Origin: Hesseltinella vesiculosa
Taxonomy: Eukaryota; Mucoromycota; Mucoromycetes; Mucorales; Cunninghamellaceae
Length of the DNA stretch: 64,000 nucleotides
Assembly (NCBI GenBank): GCA_002104935.1
Contig: MCGT01000054.1
Location: 43,578 to 107,577, forward strand
Reading direction: 5' to 3'
A program made the position numbers and the translations under genes. Shown here piece after piece: positions 46,309 through 58,079 of the stretch. The stretch's first letter is position 1, and every line of letters starts with the position of its first letter. The notes beneath the pieces were generated by a model. The model did not search any database. It was not told where the DNA came from and saw nothing but the letters and a program-made list of their open reading frames with translations.

Positions 46309-47873
46309 TTATTTTTCTATACGGTTGAGTTGTTTGACTAGTTCACTAAACGATGGTAGGCGTGGAAGCTCGTTTGACGATGAGGAAGAGGGAGGTGCAG
46401 AGGTGCGAAGAGGCCAGGATTGGTCAGGACGGCTTGGACAAGGATAAGAAGAAGGATGGAGAGGCAGGGAGGAGGAGGAAGGGGAGGCAGGAAGGAAGAA
46501 AGTGGAAGAGGAAGAGGGTTGAGGTGAGATAGGAGGTGATATGGATTGAATATGGTGTCGATGATGATGGTAATCTTTTGGTTCTAATGGAGGATACCGG
46601 GGTAACATGGAGACTGGTCTTCGAGGAGGGGGAGGATATGCTGAGCGACGGATGGAGGGTTCTTCTTGGGTCATGAATTTACTAAACTTTGTTCGCAAGG
46701 GTGCATCCAAAAGGTCGCGCCTGAGCGGAAACACAAAAAAAAAAAAAAAATGAACTTTGTTTCCCCTCACCTCTTTTTTGTAGATTACCTGTCATTGGTA
46801 GGAGAGGTCGCAGTGGCGGGGATTTGCGGTGAATCGACAGAAGAGCAAGAACTGGAAGTAGGCGAATTTGCCTCTCCTTCCTCGGTATCGTCATCGTCTT
46901 CGTACTTTTCATTTAAATTGAGGACTCGTTGGTATTGGAAGATGACGTCTTTGGAATGTCGTACACGTCTCCGTTTGCGCGGGGCTGAGGCTTTTCGAAT
47001 ACGGATTTTTAGACCCTGCCTAGCAAAACTTCGTGCCAAGGGACAGGAGCCAAACATGCCAGGAAACTATAAAAATAGACATGCGAAAAAAAGAAAAAGT
47101 TGAGTTTTTTTTTTTTTTTTTTTTTTTTTTGCTTTTCAAAGGGTTACTTTTTTTGCAGAATACACGGTGAATTCATCGGTGTCGATGGAAGTTTTAAAAG
47201 AAACATCGAGCCTGAAGAAAAAAGAAAGGGTTGGAAAAAAAAAAAAAAAAAAAAGTGGTTTACCCGGTGATTTCAAATAGAGCAAGCTTGAACAAGTAGT
47301 TTCCTTCAGCACGAATGGACAAATCAGAAAACACAAAAAAGAATTTTTCTTGATGATCCAAGTCTCTGAATTGGTACAAGGAAGATACAGTGCGACCAAC
47401 GGTTAACTGAGAGTGGACATGAACGTCTAAATCAGGGGTTGGGCGTTTCTTTTTGCATGGTAACAAGACAGCAGTCAAAAACAAGTTGGACAGTTTATGC
47501 CATTCAGGATCGGAGCATCTATTAAAAGCGTGTTTAAATAAAAAGGATGGGTTGTAGAATGTCTATGTCGTTTACTTATGAAGGCTGTCAGTAGGGTGAC
47601 CTTTCCGGAGAACTTGTAATTCGACGATGAGTGGAGGATCAATCGGTCTCCGGTCCACTGGAACAAAAATGTTAAGTTTCACTCCCCCCTTTTAGTCAGA
47701 AGAGTCCGAGCTTAGCTGGTTCTCATAATACCTTTGTCACCGATACCACACATTCTTGATTGAAGTGGTTGTTGCCTAATGACGAGTTGAAAGGACCTAT
47801 GGAAGTAGCATGAGTCTTTCATTTTCGCCAATGGATCACGCTAATGTTACAATGATGCATCGTCGATGTCCAT
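46309..47873 (-). CDS. Velvet-domain transcriptional regulator
   Basis: Velvet proteins are fungal NF-kappaB-like DNA-binding factors that couple development and metabolism. Seven exons close in phase: 47873-47851, 47796-47732, 47657-47576, 47518-47264, 47211-47148, 47066-46789 and 46720-46309 (392 aa). The velvet domain fills residues about 8-200: SFQLVIRQQPLQSRMCGIGD, DRRPIDPPLIVELQVLRKGH, FSDLSIRAEGNYLFKLALFE, then DEFTVYSAKKFPGMFGSCPL and ARSFARQGLKIRIRK, the typical C-terminal signature. A basic patch (PRKRRRVRHSK) may be a nuclear signal. A Ser/Pro/His-rich tail follows. Among the subfamilies it is nearest the VelB/VosA type by layout (no long insert in the domain), but I cannot decide between them. 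Confidence 0.92.
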
Positions 47874-49008
47874 ATTGGCTGCTTTTTTTTATGTTTTTGT
47901 TTATGCAAAAAAGTGAATGTAAGTTACAGCATAAATGAAGACTTGGAATGTCAGACTATGTACAAATGAGTAAAATGAAGAAAAGAAAAAAAAAAAAAAG
48001 AGAAAACCCCGTTGGTGACTAAAACTACAAAAGAATATGCAAAAGAAAAAAGAGGAGAAACGTAACGACGGTTCTTTTTTTTTTTAAAAGCCAAAAAATC
48101 TCAGTGTCACCCATCCAGAATCATGGCAATCACCAAAAAAAAAGGAGAGAGGGGGAGGTCAGGAATGAACCGGAAAAACAATCACAAAATTGATCGCCCA
48201 TGAAAACCAAGGAAGCCCAAGCTCAATTTGGCAGGTTGCACCTTTTTTGCGCAAAACTCAGGCAAACACCCACTCTTATAATGTTCATTCTTCCATCTTC
48301 TATGCATCAAATCAGCTGAGACAGTTTAAAAGTCCTCGAAATTGTCCAATGATCGAGTCATCCAAGAATACGGGAATAGGAGGGAAACAAAAAAAAATTA
48401 GGAAATGAGATGATTTTCTCAGCCACTTTCCTTATTCTTCACATTCAACCGCTTTGCTGGTTTCAGCCATTGATCACAATCTCGATTTTTTTTTTTTTGG
48501 GGATCCCACAAAGCTCGCTCTGACATCCCCCCCCCATGTACACCTACCGAAAAGGTCCAATCGCTACGCTTGCAGAAACCTAACCTATCCTCTGGTCTTT
48601 TCATCTACTGCCTGCTAAGGGTACGTTGTTGGCACATCATCCTTTTCAAGTGTGTGAGAAAGCTGCAAAACCGACGAGATCTTTGCTGTCGTTGAAAAAT
48701 CCACCAAAACGGTGGACTTCACGTTTGAGAAGGTGTTTTGATCTGGAGAGCAAGGCGCTCTGACGCGATGGATCAAACCCAGTATCCCATGAATCCTACG
48801 GACGATTTTCTCAGCAGATATCAGGTAGAGTTTGCGTGCACTGGAAATCAGGTTGGCATGACGTGCAAGGTAAATTTGATTTTCGTGCGAAGAAATTTAT
48901 TATGCCTGTGCATTGGATGTCGTTTGGCAGCTAAATGCAAATGCCTGAGAACCCTATTGTTGAACAGGTCATATATCATACTCAAAAAAAAAAAAAAAAA
49001 GGAGGGAT
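47874..49008. other. Intergenic region
   Basis: 1.1 kb upstream of the velvet gene and downstream of the BTB gene, with many A/T homopolymers (about 47986, 48076, 48487, 48984). No gene or repeat recognised. Confidence 0.4.
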
Positions 49009-50034
49009 CTAGGACGAAGCAGGCATCACTTTGACCGAGACGTTGCCTTGATCAAATCGAAGATTGACAGTTGTACCATCATCTTCACGGAGAGCTAGAA
49101 CTTGCTTTGCAAAATGAAGACGTTGCATAGGATCACGCACACCAAGTCGATCGTGCTCGATGCAGTGTTCCAATAAAGGCAACGACAGATGGGCATACAC
49201 ATGGGCCAGATCCATGTAGTTATTGTCCAGACCAAACGCATCCAACTGAGCAGGCAACGTCTGGGTCAAAAAATAAATACCATGCTGTACTGAGGCCAGA
49301 GATGTCTGATCAGGCAAATCAAAATAAGGCAGCCAAAATAAAATGGTGTCCAAAGTCCATTCAAGGTTCAGGGCATCGCAGATCGTATTGCTCAGCGGAT
49401 GCAATTCCAGGTAGACCGAAAGATCCAGTAGGGCCAATAACACTCTTGGCCTTGCAAATAAATACATGATGTCTTGGTGATGAAGTGGCCGGTATAAATG
49501 ACCCAAGGCCATATGCAGCACTTCGTCTGTCACAGAACGAGGAGCGTCGGTCATCTCCAGACAAATCTTTTTCTGTCGGCCAGCTGTCTGCTTGATGGCC
49601 ATCTGTTGCATCAAGGCCAGCTGTAAACGGGGAGATCGGCCTAACACGAGTGCATGCGTTTCCTTTTCCAGTGATCCTAGCTTGATCATTGTATCCGTAC
49701 AACGACCTATCAATCATGGATGAGCGCTGCGTTGATGGGCTAAAATCAAAAAATCACCTTGAATAAATCCCACATGATACAAGTAATCGGTTAGTTCTTG
49801 ATCATTAGGCAAGCATGAAGGTGGTGGAGGTGGTGGTGGTGGTGGTGGTGGAGGAAAAGGTAGATGACGGCCTTGTTGAGGTGCGTAAAACGTGGATGGA
49901 TGAGGTGGCATCTGAGGATTGACAACGATCGGATACGACGACCCATTGACAAACGACGTAGCAACAGCCGGGTAATAATACTCAGTAGAGTTCCCATAAT
50001 GGTGACTATTACCGGCCATGAATGATGTAGGCAT
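49009..50034 (-). CDS. BTB/POZ-domain protein with N-terminal poly-proline
   Basis: Exons 50034-49758 and 49706-49009 join in phase (324 aa). The N-terminus is low-complexity and contains 12 consecutive Pro. The BTB fold begins LTDYLYHVGFIQGRCTDTMI and continues THALVLGRSPRLQLALMQQM and DEVLHMALGHLYRPLHHQD, then a BACK-like helical region (VLLALLDLSVYLELHPLSN). Such proteins usually act as adaptors for Cullin-3 ubiquitin ligases or as dimerisation modules; which one is not visible. A second start at the sixth codon (MAGNSHHYGNS) is possible. Confidence 0.75.
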
Positions 50035-50249
50035 GCACTACTGTTATTCCAAGATCAAAATGAAGCAGATGGTGAAAAATAAAAAATTGTAGGAGAAAAG
50101 AAAGTGTTGGGTGGATTTTTTTCACTTCTTTTTAACCTAGTGCACAGCGCAGGATTGTCAATGATGATTGGCCGAAAAAAGTTGTCCTTCCAAATGACTG
50201 ACGTTTTACAGTTTTTCCAGGAAAGGAAGTCGCCCTCTGTGTGAAACAC

Positions 50250-50717
50250 TGTCGCCTTTTTCAGGACGGATGCGTCGCATTGTAATGAAATGAATGAGAC
50301 TTACACATGGCTTCTGCTTTCCAGTATCAACTGAATGTGAAGGACCACAGTATCACTTTTTCTCTTCGAAAACATGGAGCTCGATAGGATGGATGCCAAG
50401 GAAGAAGATGAAAGCCTGGGAGGTCCCCCAGGGAAAATGGCTGATTTTTCATTTTTTTAGCGGAGGAATCGGAGGTGTCAAAACGAAACGGATGAAAAGT
50501 TGGCTTGGCGACCTTCACCAATCGACCTGGTTTTTTCCCTACCATCATCAATCATGCATTTACGCACCCATACACCATTTTAGGCAGATCGAATGACTCA
50601 AAAGTGATGTGCAGCGTTTGCTTTTTTTTTTTAAAAGAAAATTGGAGCGCCAAATTCAATCTCCGGCATAATCTTGGATTTCTCTGTCCTTTCTTTATTG
50701 TGCAGAGCGTTTTTTTT
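50250..50717 (+). repeat. Dispersed repeat copy C (50412-50640)
   Basis: Contains AGGGAAAATGGCTGATTTTT, CGGAGGTGTCAAAACGAAAC, GACCTTCACCAATCGACCTG and CTCAAAAGTGATGTGCAGCG, in the same order as copies at 38218 and 58741. It lies between the convergently spaced ends of the BTB upstream region and the CTF18 3' end. Non-coding. Confidence 0.7.
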
Positions 50718-53700
50718 CTACAGGAACAAGTTCATCGGCATTGGCTTGCGAACAGCATTGGAAAAGCCTTCATGATAACGGTATTGGATTTGTAGATTTG
50801 GCTCGTCGACTAACACAAAATAGGCAATGAGAAAGCTTTCTAAGAAAAACGAAAGCGTCACGTAGTCTTACCACCCATGGGTGACACTTCATCAGCTGCC
50901 TTTTCTTTCGATTCAATACGTCGACCAAAAAAGTCGGTGGCAATCTTTTTTGTGGTTGCTTTTGACGACACCGGTTCGCTATGGAGGAAGAAGAGAAGAT
51001 GGTTACGACCGGCTGCGTTGGTTTCAGTGCTATTCTTCAGCATTTGCACTTGCTTTGTCATTGGCGCGTCTTCCTTTTTGGTGGGCTTGGGGCCCATGGC
51101 TGATTCTCGTCGCCGCAATCTTTCCGTTTCAATCTAGAACAATGAATACCGTCCATTGTCAGAATAAGTCACTTGCCTTCCTGGCGCATGTCCTACCTCT
51201 TGAGCTACCAATTGTCGAACAGCATAACGGCTTGTCAAAATGGATTTTCGATGCAAATGTTCAAATAACACCATTTCTTCCATTGGACTAATTTGAAATA
51301 AAAGAGGAGGGAAGACGTCTGAGGAGATAGACAAAATCAAGCAATGAACTTACGGTTCCAAACGGAATGAAAACTGACCGTCACTGTTGCTTTCTTGTAT
51401 AAATGTGAGACCATATTCCAACATGGTGTTGACAAGATTCTCAAGCACAGCTTTCTCCTGAGGCTTAATTAGATGTTTGTTCACCTACGCCATAAAAAAA
51501 AGGATGTGAGTGCTTTTCGTTAAGCTCCTCTTTGCTAAGCTTACAGGTTTCAGGTCAGGCGATAGGATGCGCAACAATCTTGGAATCACAACTAACGCTA
51601 GCTGTTCACTGGTCAAGAATCGTCGTTGATACGGATGAATCCCGGTCATAAAGATAGACATCAGATTTTCGTAAGATTTCTTCTTTGCAAACATCTACAG
51701 AAAAAAAAAAAAAAACTGTGAGGACTTTTTTTATATTTTCTTGTCATTAGATTTACTTCGTAGTCCATACGAGGATATTCCATACGATGATCTTGAATCA
51801 CAGCCCCGGCAAAATAGCGATGATAATTTACCGCTACATAAGGCATGTAGCCCATCATGCTATAATCATGCATGCTGAAGGTGCGGTGTTGCAAATGGTC
51901 ATAAAAATCCATCCAATCACCAATGGCTACAAGCTTTGATAAGCTTTCATCATGGAATTTCATCAATGGATAGGCTTCAAAGCATCCCTGTAACACCTTG
52001 TCTACATCACCACTGTTGTTTATCGTCAAGGCAAGATGATCCACAAACCGATCTGACAAGTAAAAGAAAATCGGCCATGAGGCACCAGTTTCAACGTCCG
52101 TTCAACGTTCACATCCACTTGTTACCTTGTCGTTGGCGCTTGTACAGCTGCCTTGATTTGCCTGCAGAAAACAAGGTGTTCCAAGTAGCAAAAAGCGACT
52201 GGCCCACATCTTTTTTTCCCAGGGTGCCTTGGTTTTTAGCAAGCATCTCCTTGTCCAAGCTTGAGCTTTTCGATCGGATAAACTATATCAGCAAGATAGC
52301 AGGCATCAGAAAGATGAGCTTCAGAGTTGTTTGTTTCATGGAAAGAATGAGTTTACCTGGAGTGTGTTCAAGCAGCTGCGCATGTCACCATCCGTCATTT
52401 CGCACAAAAGGCTGAGGGTACGTAGATCTGTGGAAAGACCTTCGTTTTGACAAATAAAATCCAAACGCTTGGCAACATTGAGTGCTGGTACGCGGCGGAA
52501 TTGGATATGGGTGGCCACTGCTCGCAACGGTCGAAGCACTGGAGCATAGGCATCGTTGCAAACACAAATGATTGGACGTAGCAGTGGCTGGCGTTCCTTT
52601 TTCCTGCCTCGTCTGCTGCTTGCCTGGTTGTCCTTTTTGACTTCTGCAGAGGCCATATCTACAAGCTGACGGATGAAGCTCTAATTTCAACAAAAAGACG
52701 TCAGTCAAGGTCATAGACGTTGCCTATCTCCTTACGTCAGCGCCACCGGAACTGCTGGCACCATCAATTTCGTCAATGATCAGCAAGTTGGGCTTGGTGT
52801 ACATTGTTGTGCCTTTGGACCCATCCTCGTTAGGTTTGCGCATAATGGCTTGCATCTCCAAGGCTGATTTGATTTTGGTGTTTACCACTTCCCCTGTCCG
52901 GTCATCACTGCCCGGGAAAAAATGAGTGTCTGCAAACGACAAGCCTGATCATTTTTACCTTGCATTCACTTCCACGATATTGTAACCCGCATGCTTGGCA
53001 ATAACATGCGCCAGTGTTGTTTTTCCGTACCCTGGAGGGCCTGACAAGAGAAGGATCTATTCGATGTTGGAGTGTTGGTAGCTGTTTGATCCTAGACTTT
53101 TGTATCTCCGCCATGGTTTACCTTTTGATCAGGCCGAAGCAATGGGTCGTTCTATTTTTTTTTAAATAAAACGTAGAGATGCATCAGTCGCGTGGAGCAG
53201 ATAGCGTGGTAATCTTACATTTTCTGGTCGTTTGGCGTTTGCGTTAAGATTCGCGGCGTTGGACACTTTGCCAAATGTAGATTGGTATTGACGTAAAGCC
53301 TTGTCTCGTTGTGATTCCACCTGGGGTCGACGTCCAAACACGCAATAATCCCACTGTTTGACCCAAGCTAGAGCTTCACGATTCACACGCTGGTCACCCA
53401 ATAAATCCATAAAGATGGAAGGTCGATACTTTTCCACCCAAAGTAGCTGCGCCTCGGGATCGATTGTTCGTTTTTTCTTACTCTTGCCTTTCACCTGCTT
53501 GCGACGTTCCCTAGTTAAAATGGAGCTAAGCGGAATTCCTAAAAAAAAAAAAAAGTGTGCCTTACCGTTGAGCTTCAGCATGGGCTGTCATGTCTGTGAC
53601 TTTCAGATCGTTCATCATTGTATGGATAGGCTTTGATAGCAAACGGGTGTCCTTATTCAAGCAGTAATTCAGCAGAGGGGCAGGCTTTCTTGCTTTGGCC

Positions 53701-54221
53701 CTGAGCTGGGTTGGGATATAGATTGGTTTGCCAGTTTGAGGACATGTTGCTGTCAAAAAGTTACCGGTCGCTGGTGGCCGAGAGTAATCGTAGCCTTGTT
53801 CTTTTGCTGGCAATGGAGATGATAGGGAAGGATTGGCTGTGCCTGCTTTTTTGCTTGTGTTGGCCATGGCCATGGAAGCTTGATGGCCACGGGCAAAAGT
53901 CGACACTGGTATTGATGTCGTGTGATCCATGGACGCATCAAATAATTCGATATTGTCGTCGTCGTCATCGTCAAGGGGGTACACCAGTTCTTGATCTAAG
54001 ATCATGGATGCGTGGATATCGTTTTTACTACTGCTGACGGTCGATGATTTCAAGTCGTTCATTTGCTGCCACCGCTCTTGCTCCTGGATGTAATCATCCA
54101 AACCTGCAAAGGTGTCTTCACCCATCTCGTCGAAAATAAGCTCGTCGTCATCATCAATGCCATCATCAAGATCAAAGTAATTTATGGATCGCTTCTGTCC
54201 TGAATTTGATGGAAGATCCAT
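50718..54221 (-). CDS. CTF18: Ctf18, large subunit of the alternative PCNA clamp loader
   Basis: Ctf18-RFC loads PCNA and supports sister-chromatid cohesion and checkpoint signalling. Exons 54221-53566, 53510-53219, 53151-53122 (30 nt), 53056-52959, 52907-52736, 52680-52357, 52282-52126, 52052-51757, 51694-51545, 51484-51354, 51287-51197 and 51134 to about 50865 close in phase. A last exon near 50790-50718 ends [19 protein letters not shown], the conserved Dcc1/Ctf8-binding end; its splice junction is not settled. Motifs: [18 protein letters not shown], Walker [21 protein letters not shown], Walker [17 protein letters not shown], then sensor region [19 protein letters not shown]. The N-terminal 200 residues are acidic. 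Product of roughly 920 aa. Confidence 0.93.
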
Positions 54222-54590
54222 GGTTTGGAATTGACAAAATGAGAGAAAAAAAAATATTTGGGTGAAACGAGCACCCAGACGCGGTGGAAAAAAAACCATA
54301 AAAAACAATGGGCAACCCAAGCGTGCCTTTTTTTGGCCAATCAAAAGCAGCATAAGTCTGTCGCCAACATTTGGTGAAAAGACTGGTCAATTCTGGCTCT
54401 TGTGCTACAAAGCTGTCAGACAGATCAGAGTAGGTTGCATCCAGTAAAATGAAAACACAACTTAATGAGCCGGAAGAGATACTTCAAAGAAGATTCGTCA
54501 ATGGGTTCAACCTGGATAGATTGACAGCAGATTTGTTTTTATTTTCAATGGATCAAGCAATAAAGTGGGCAATCGGAGGGCCGACGGGGA
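54222..54590. other. Spacer between CTF18 and the FHA-kinase gene
   Basis: 370 bp; both genes are on the minus strand, so this is the CTF18 promoter and the kinase 3' flank. No special element recognised. Confidence 0.4.
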
Positions 54591-56837
54591 CTAAACAAGC
54601 ACAGGGTTAGCGTATTTGATTTTTTTGAATACGCGGCCAGCGTTGGCAGGAACATCATTGCACGGGTAAGGGCCAGGGTTGTATATCGGGGAGTTGGAGG
54701 AATTTTGTAACCTTTTGCTAGGTTCTTCGAATCGAAATTTGTCAAAGGCTTCTTGATATTTCAAGTACCCACGATGAATAAACGAGGAACGCAATGCTTT
54801 TTGGCAGTCGAATCGTTCCTTGTAGTTCTTATTCAGCAGGCCTTGGATCAACGATTTTACTGCACGAGAAAATGAAATAAATCCTACTGCTCTCCGTTTT
54901 TTGATTTCCCTTCTTACCTTCAGATGATTTGGTGGTCCAAATCGAGTGTTGTGTGATATCGACTCCCACATTCAAGATCCAATGGCGCTGCCTTTGCCAA
55001 GTATGGTCGGGCTTCAAACGCTCGTTGTTTAAATGAACTTGGTAGGGAAGCAGCCCTGTGACCATCTGATGCAGGATGATCCCCAGACTCCAACAGTCCA
55101 CCTTTGTACTGAGATGTTTCTCAGCTGGCAGCAGCTCTGGAGCCATGTAACTGTTATAAAAAAGAGGATAAGGCTTGCGCACTTTGTATTTTACGATTTA
55201 CCTATAAGTGCCTCGGCTCAGGGGTTGAATGTCTTGATTTTTTGTGCATACGGCAATGCCAAAATCGCAAACAGTAACTTGAGGGAATGGATATCTCATA
55301 CTTGACGTTAGGATATTCATTGGCTATTTTTTTAAATTAAGAAAGAAAGATGAGGTCTGGTCTTTTATGGTCATTGACACTTTTTTCTACCTTACCTTGA
55401 CATCTAAATTATAATATGCCAAAAAAAAAAAAAAAAACCAGATGAGAACCGCTTTTTTTTTTCATTGCCATTTGCTGCAGATCATCGCTTACCCAAATGT
55501 ATGACGTGGTTTTCATGAAGGTACTAAAAAAAATAAAGACGGAATGAATGGTGCTTATGGGCCCTCACGCGAGGCTTACTTTGAAAGCGGAGAGTAGCTG
55601 ACAGAATATAAAATGGGCTTGATTTTCGTTTAGCTGGGATATTTTCATGTAGGCTGCCAAGTTTCCACCGCAGACAATGGGATGAATCATGGAAACCGCG
55701 CCATCAGGTTTTGCAAAGTGATGCACTACTCGAGTGATGTTTCGCTATAATGAGATAGGTCGTCAGTCCTTTTTTGCATCATTATCAAAGTAACGTACGT
55801 GGCTTAAATTCTTGAGTAGCGTCACTTCGTTCTTCAACCGGGCAAAGTATTTGGCACGCTCCTCACCTTGATGGAGGACACGTCTTGGCGTTCGACAGAC
55901 ATGCTGATTGTTATAACTATCAGGGCTGACGACAAGGTGGACGTCATACTGGCTGCCTTGACCAATCAGTTCGTTTGTGAGATGCAATATCTGGCCATCC
56001 TCCAGAGTCTAAAAAGAAGTACAAAATGAGCGTCTTGAAAATGATAATATCACGCCCCAGAACGTGTATTAGCTTACAATAGGTGTAGGCTCCTTCCAAG
56101 TAAAATCAGCTCGAATCAAATCGAAACTGAAGGCTATTATCAAAAAAAAAAAAAAAAAAGTTCGGTAAGCTGGTAGGGAATTTGAATAGACAAAAGTTAC
56201 CAATTCTCGACACACCCAATGAGATGGTACAGGCACTATGAAGGACTCGAGTATTGCCTCTTCCAATCTTTTCACCGTTCACTGATCAAAAACAAAAAAA
56301 TTAAGCTTTTTACATTGTTTGTGTGCTCGGACTTACGAAAGGTTCCACGACGGCTATGATCCTAAACAATTGGATGAAACGTCCAGAACAGGAACAAAAA
56401 AAAACATAATAATAAATAAAAAGGCTTCTTACCTCAATGACAATAAACGAGCCAGACACAATTTTGTTGGTCATCGCTTCCACCTAGAATGAAACGAGAG
56501 ACGTGAGTGTTAGCCGTGGTCTCCGTATCACAGAACAGCATTTACCGTGTATATACGACAATGAAGATCGTCGATACAACTATAATTGACTGTGATTGTA
56601 CTAATGAGATAAATAAACATGATAAGGGACATGAAAAATAGTATGAAATAAAATATACTTTCTGCTGTTTGTGCCAATGGTCACGTCTTTGCCTACACAT
56701 ATAGGAATTTCTACAGGGAAATCAAAATATGTCAAAAAAAGCAATCGCACGTATAACTGTCACTGACCCATTGAGTGTACGTTGCCATGCGCCGGGCATA
56801 ACTGTCCCAACACATCAGGAGAATCCATATAGGCCAT
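54591..56837 (-). CDS. FHA-domain protein kinase, Rad53/Chk2-like, with altered active-site residues
   Basis: About 475 aa from at least 13 exons, starting MAYMDSPDVLGQLCPAHGN. FHA domain in residues about 20-115: PICVGKDVTIGTNSRN, CIDDLHCRIYTVE, DHSRRGTFLNGEKIGRG. Kinase domain from about 145: glycine loop ELIGQGSQYDVHLVV; beta-3 reads HVCRTPRRV, so the usual Lys is Arg; helix-C Glu in ARLKNEVTLLKNLSH. The catalytic loop is HVIHLDVKPMNIL (HRD to HLD, Asp and Asn kept), then CDFGIAV and YMAPELLPAEKHL. An 8-nt exon (55420 region) encodes most of DVK. The FHA-kinase order suggests a DNA-damage or meiotic checkpoint kinase (Chk2/Rad53/Mek1). Whether it is active is open. Confidence 0.82.
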
Positions 56838-57156
56838 TGGAAAAAAAAAAAATAGTATGAAAGAGAAAGCGAAAAAAAAAAAAAGAATAAATCGGAGACC
56901 TGAACACAATGACAGGCGGCAGGAAAAAGAGCGCCACATCGTCCTCCTTTCTGCCACTCGATGCCTGGTATCACCGAGCCTATGTTAACCGCCTCCAAAT
57001 CCCCCACCCTTCGATGGCTGGGCCATCAACCTGATTATCCCATGATTGACGTTCGTCTCTCCTCAGCAAGCCATTAACAAGTGAAAAGGGCGAAACACAG
57101 GAAAACAAAAAAAAAATAATGTATTCGTGCGCCACTTTTCCCTTTTTCTTTTCTCG
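56838..57156. promoter_or_regulatory. Divergent promoter of the FHA-kinase and AIM19 genes
   Basis: 319 bp between opposing starts, with A/T runs at 56840-56851 and 56872-56883. It contains a degenerate copy of AIM19 exon 1 at 56997-57070. Confidence 0.5.
56997..57070 (+). pseudogene. Degenerate duplicate of AIM19 exon 1
   Basis: Matches 57178-57254 (AIM19 exon 1 through its splice donor) with scattered substitutions. Shared blocks are CCCTTCGATGGCTGG, CATCAA(C/G)CTGATT and the CTCAGCAAG/TTCAGTAAG end. A one-base gap and a changed donor make it non-functional. It lies 181 bp upstream in the same orientation, so it looks like a tandem partial duplication. Confidence 0.7.
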
Positions 57157-57755
57157 ATGGCTGAACCAACCACATTGAAATCTCCTGCCCTTCGATGGCT
57201 GGATCATCAAGCTGATTCTCCTATGACTGTTTGGGGTCTTTCTGCCTTCAGTAAGTTCAGAACAACGTAAAATAGGGAATACAAGGCGCATGCGCGCGAA
57301 TGGAAACGAAAAATAATGGGATCTTTTTTAGACCTTGCTGTTTTGCCTTTGGCAGCAAAATCTGTGCCTGGCATGCCCTCAGTGATCCAATCCATTGTCT
57401 TTAGTGCCATCTACGGCGGAGCAGGGTAAATAATTGAATTACAAAACAAAACGAAAGCCCTCAATGCCTGCTTTTATAACATCTTTCTAGCTATGTGAGC
57501 TATGTTGGGGATAGTGAAAACGGTGCTGGCATCGCAACAGGTAAAGAGATTGGCTTCAAAAAAAAACATACCCATTGTGCTGATCACCATTCTCTTGACA
57601 TATCCACAGCCTGGTGTTTGTCTTGGTCCTTTTTAAACGCTCGCCGTGCTATTCAGTCCGCCCGACCAGCTCCATTGCTGATGGTCCTGGCCACATCCTA
57701 TAACATCGCCGTGTACGGCACCAAAACCCTCAAAGTCAATGGCTACATTCAATAG
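57157..57755 (+). CDS. AIM19: Mitochondrial inner-membrane protein Aim19
   Basis: Exons 57157-57250, 57332-57425, 57491-57540 and 57610-57755 close in phase (127 aa). Residues about 30-60 (NLAVLPLAAKSVPGMPSVIQ, then IVFSAIYGGAGYVSYV) and 80-115 are hydrophobic, giving three or four short membrane segments. The family signature YVSYVGDSENGAGIATAWCL is clear and crosses two introns. Aim19-type proteins are small fungal mitochondrial membrane proteins of poorly known function, named from altered inheritance of mitochondria. Confidence 0.85.
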
Positions 57756-58079
57756 CATCTTCCTACGCCTGACAATCGTCCAGACATTGCCCATACAAAA
57801 TCGGAACCCCCCTCTTTTTGGTCTCCTCTGCACACTTCAAAAAATGTCTAACCAGTAGATTTTTGACGCCAGTTATCGATAGAACATTAAATTTCACACA
57901 ATGCATAATGAAGGGTGGCACGTCTCTGCATTTTCATGAGACTTAAAGACGAGCAGACAGATAGTCGACAAAGAAATGCACAATCCTGAGAATCGATAGG
58001 GCTGCGATCGTAAAATGGGGTCTGGAGGCTAGCCAAAACTTCAGGAACGAGACGTCAGACATCTGGCTTGTACGATGAA
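57756..58079. other. Intergenic region
   Basis: No gene recognised downstream of AIM19. Confidence 0.4.

Noticed and set aside
53518..53545. CTF18 exon beginning [13 protein letters not shown]
   Set aside because: The phase does not match the preceding exon; the acceptor at CTAG before GGAACGTCGC restores the frame ([12 protein letters not shown]).
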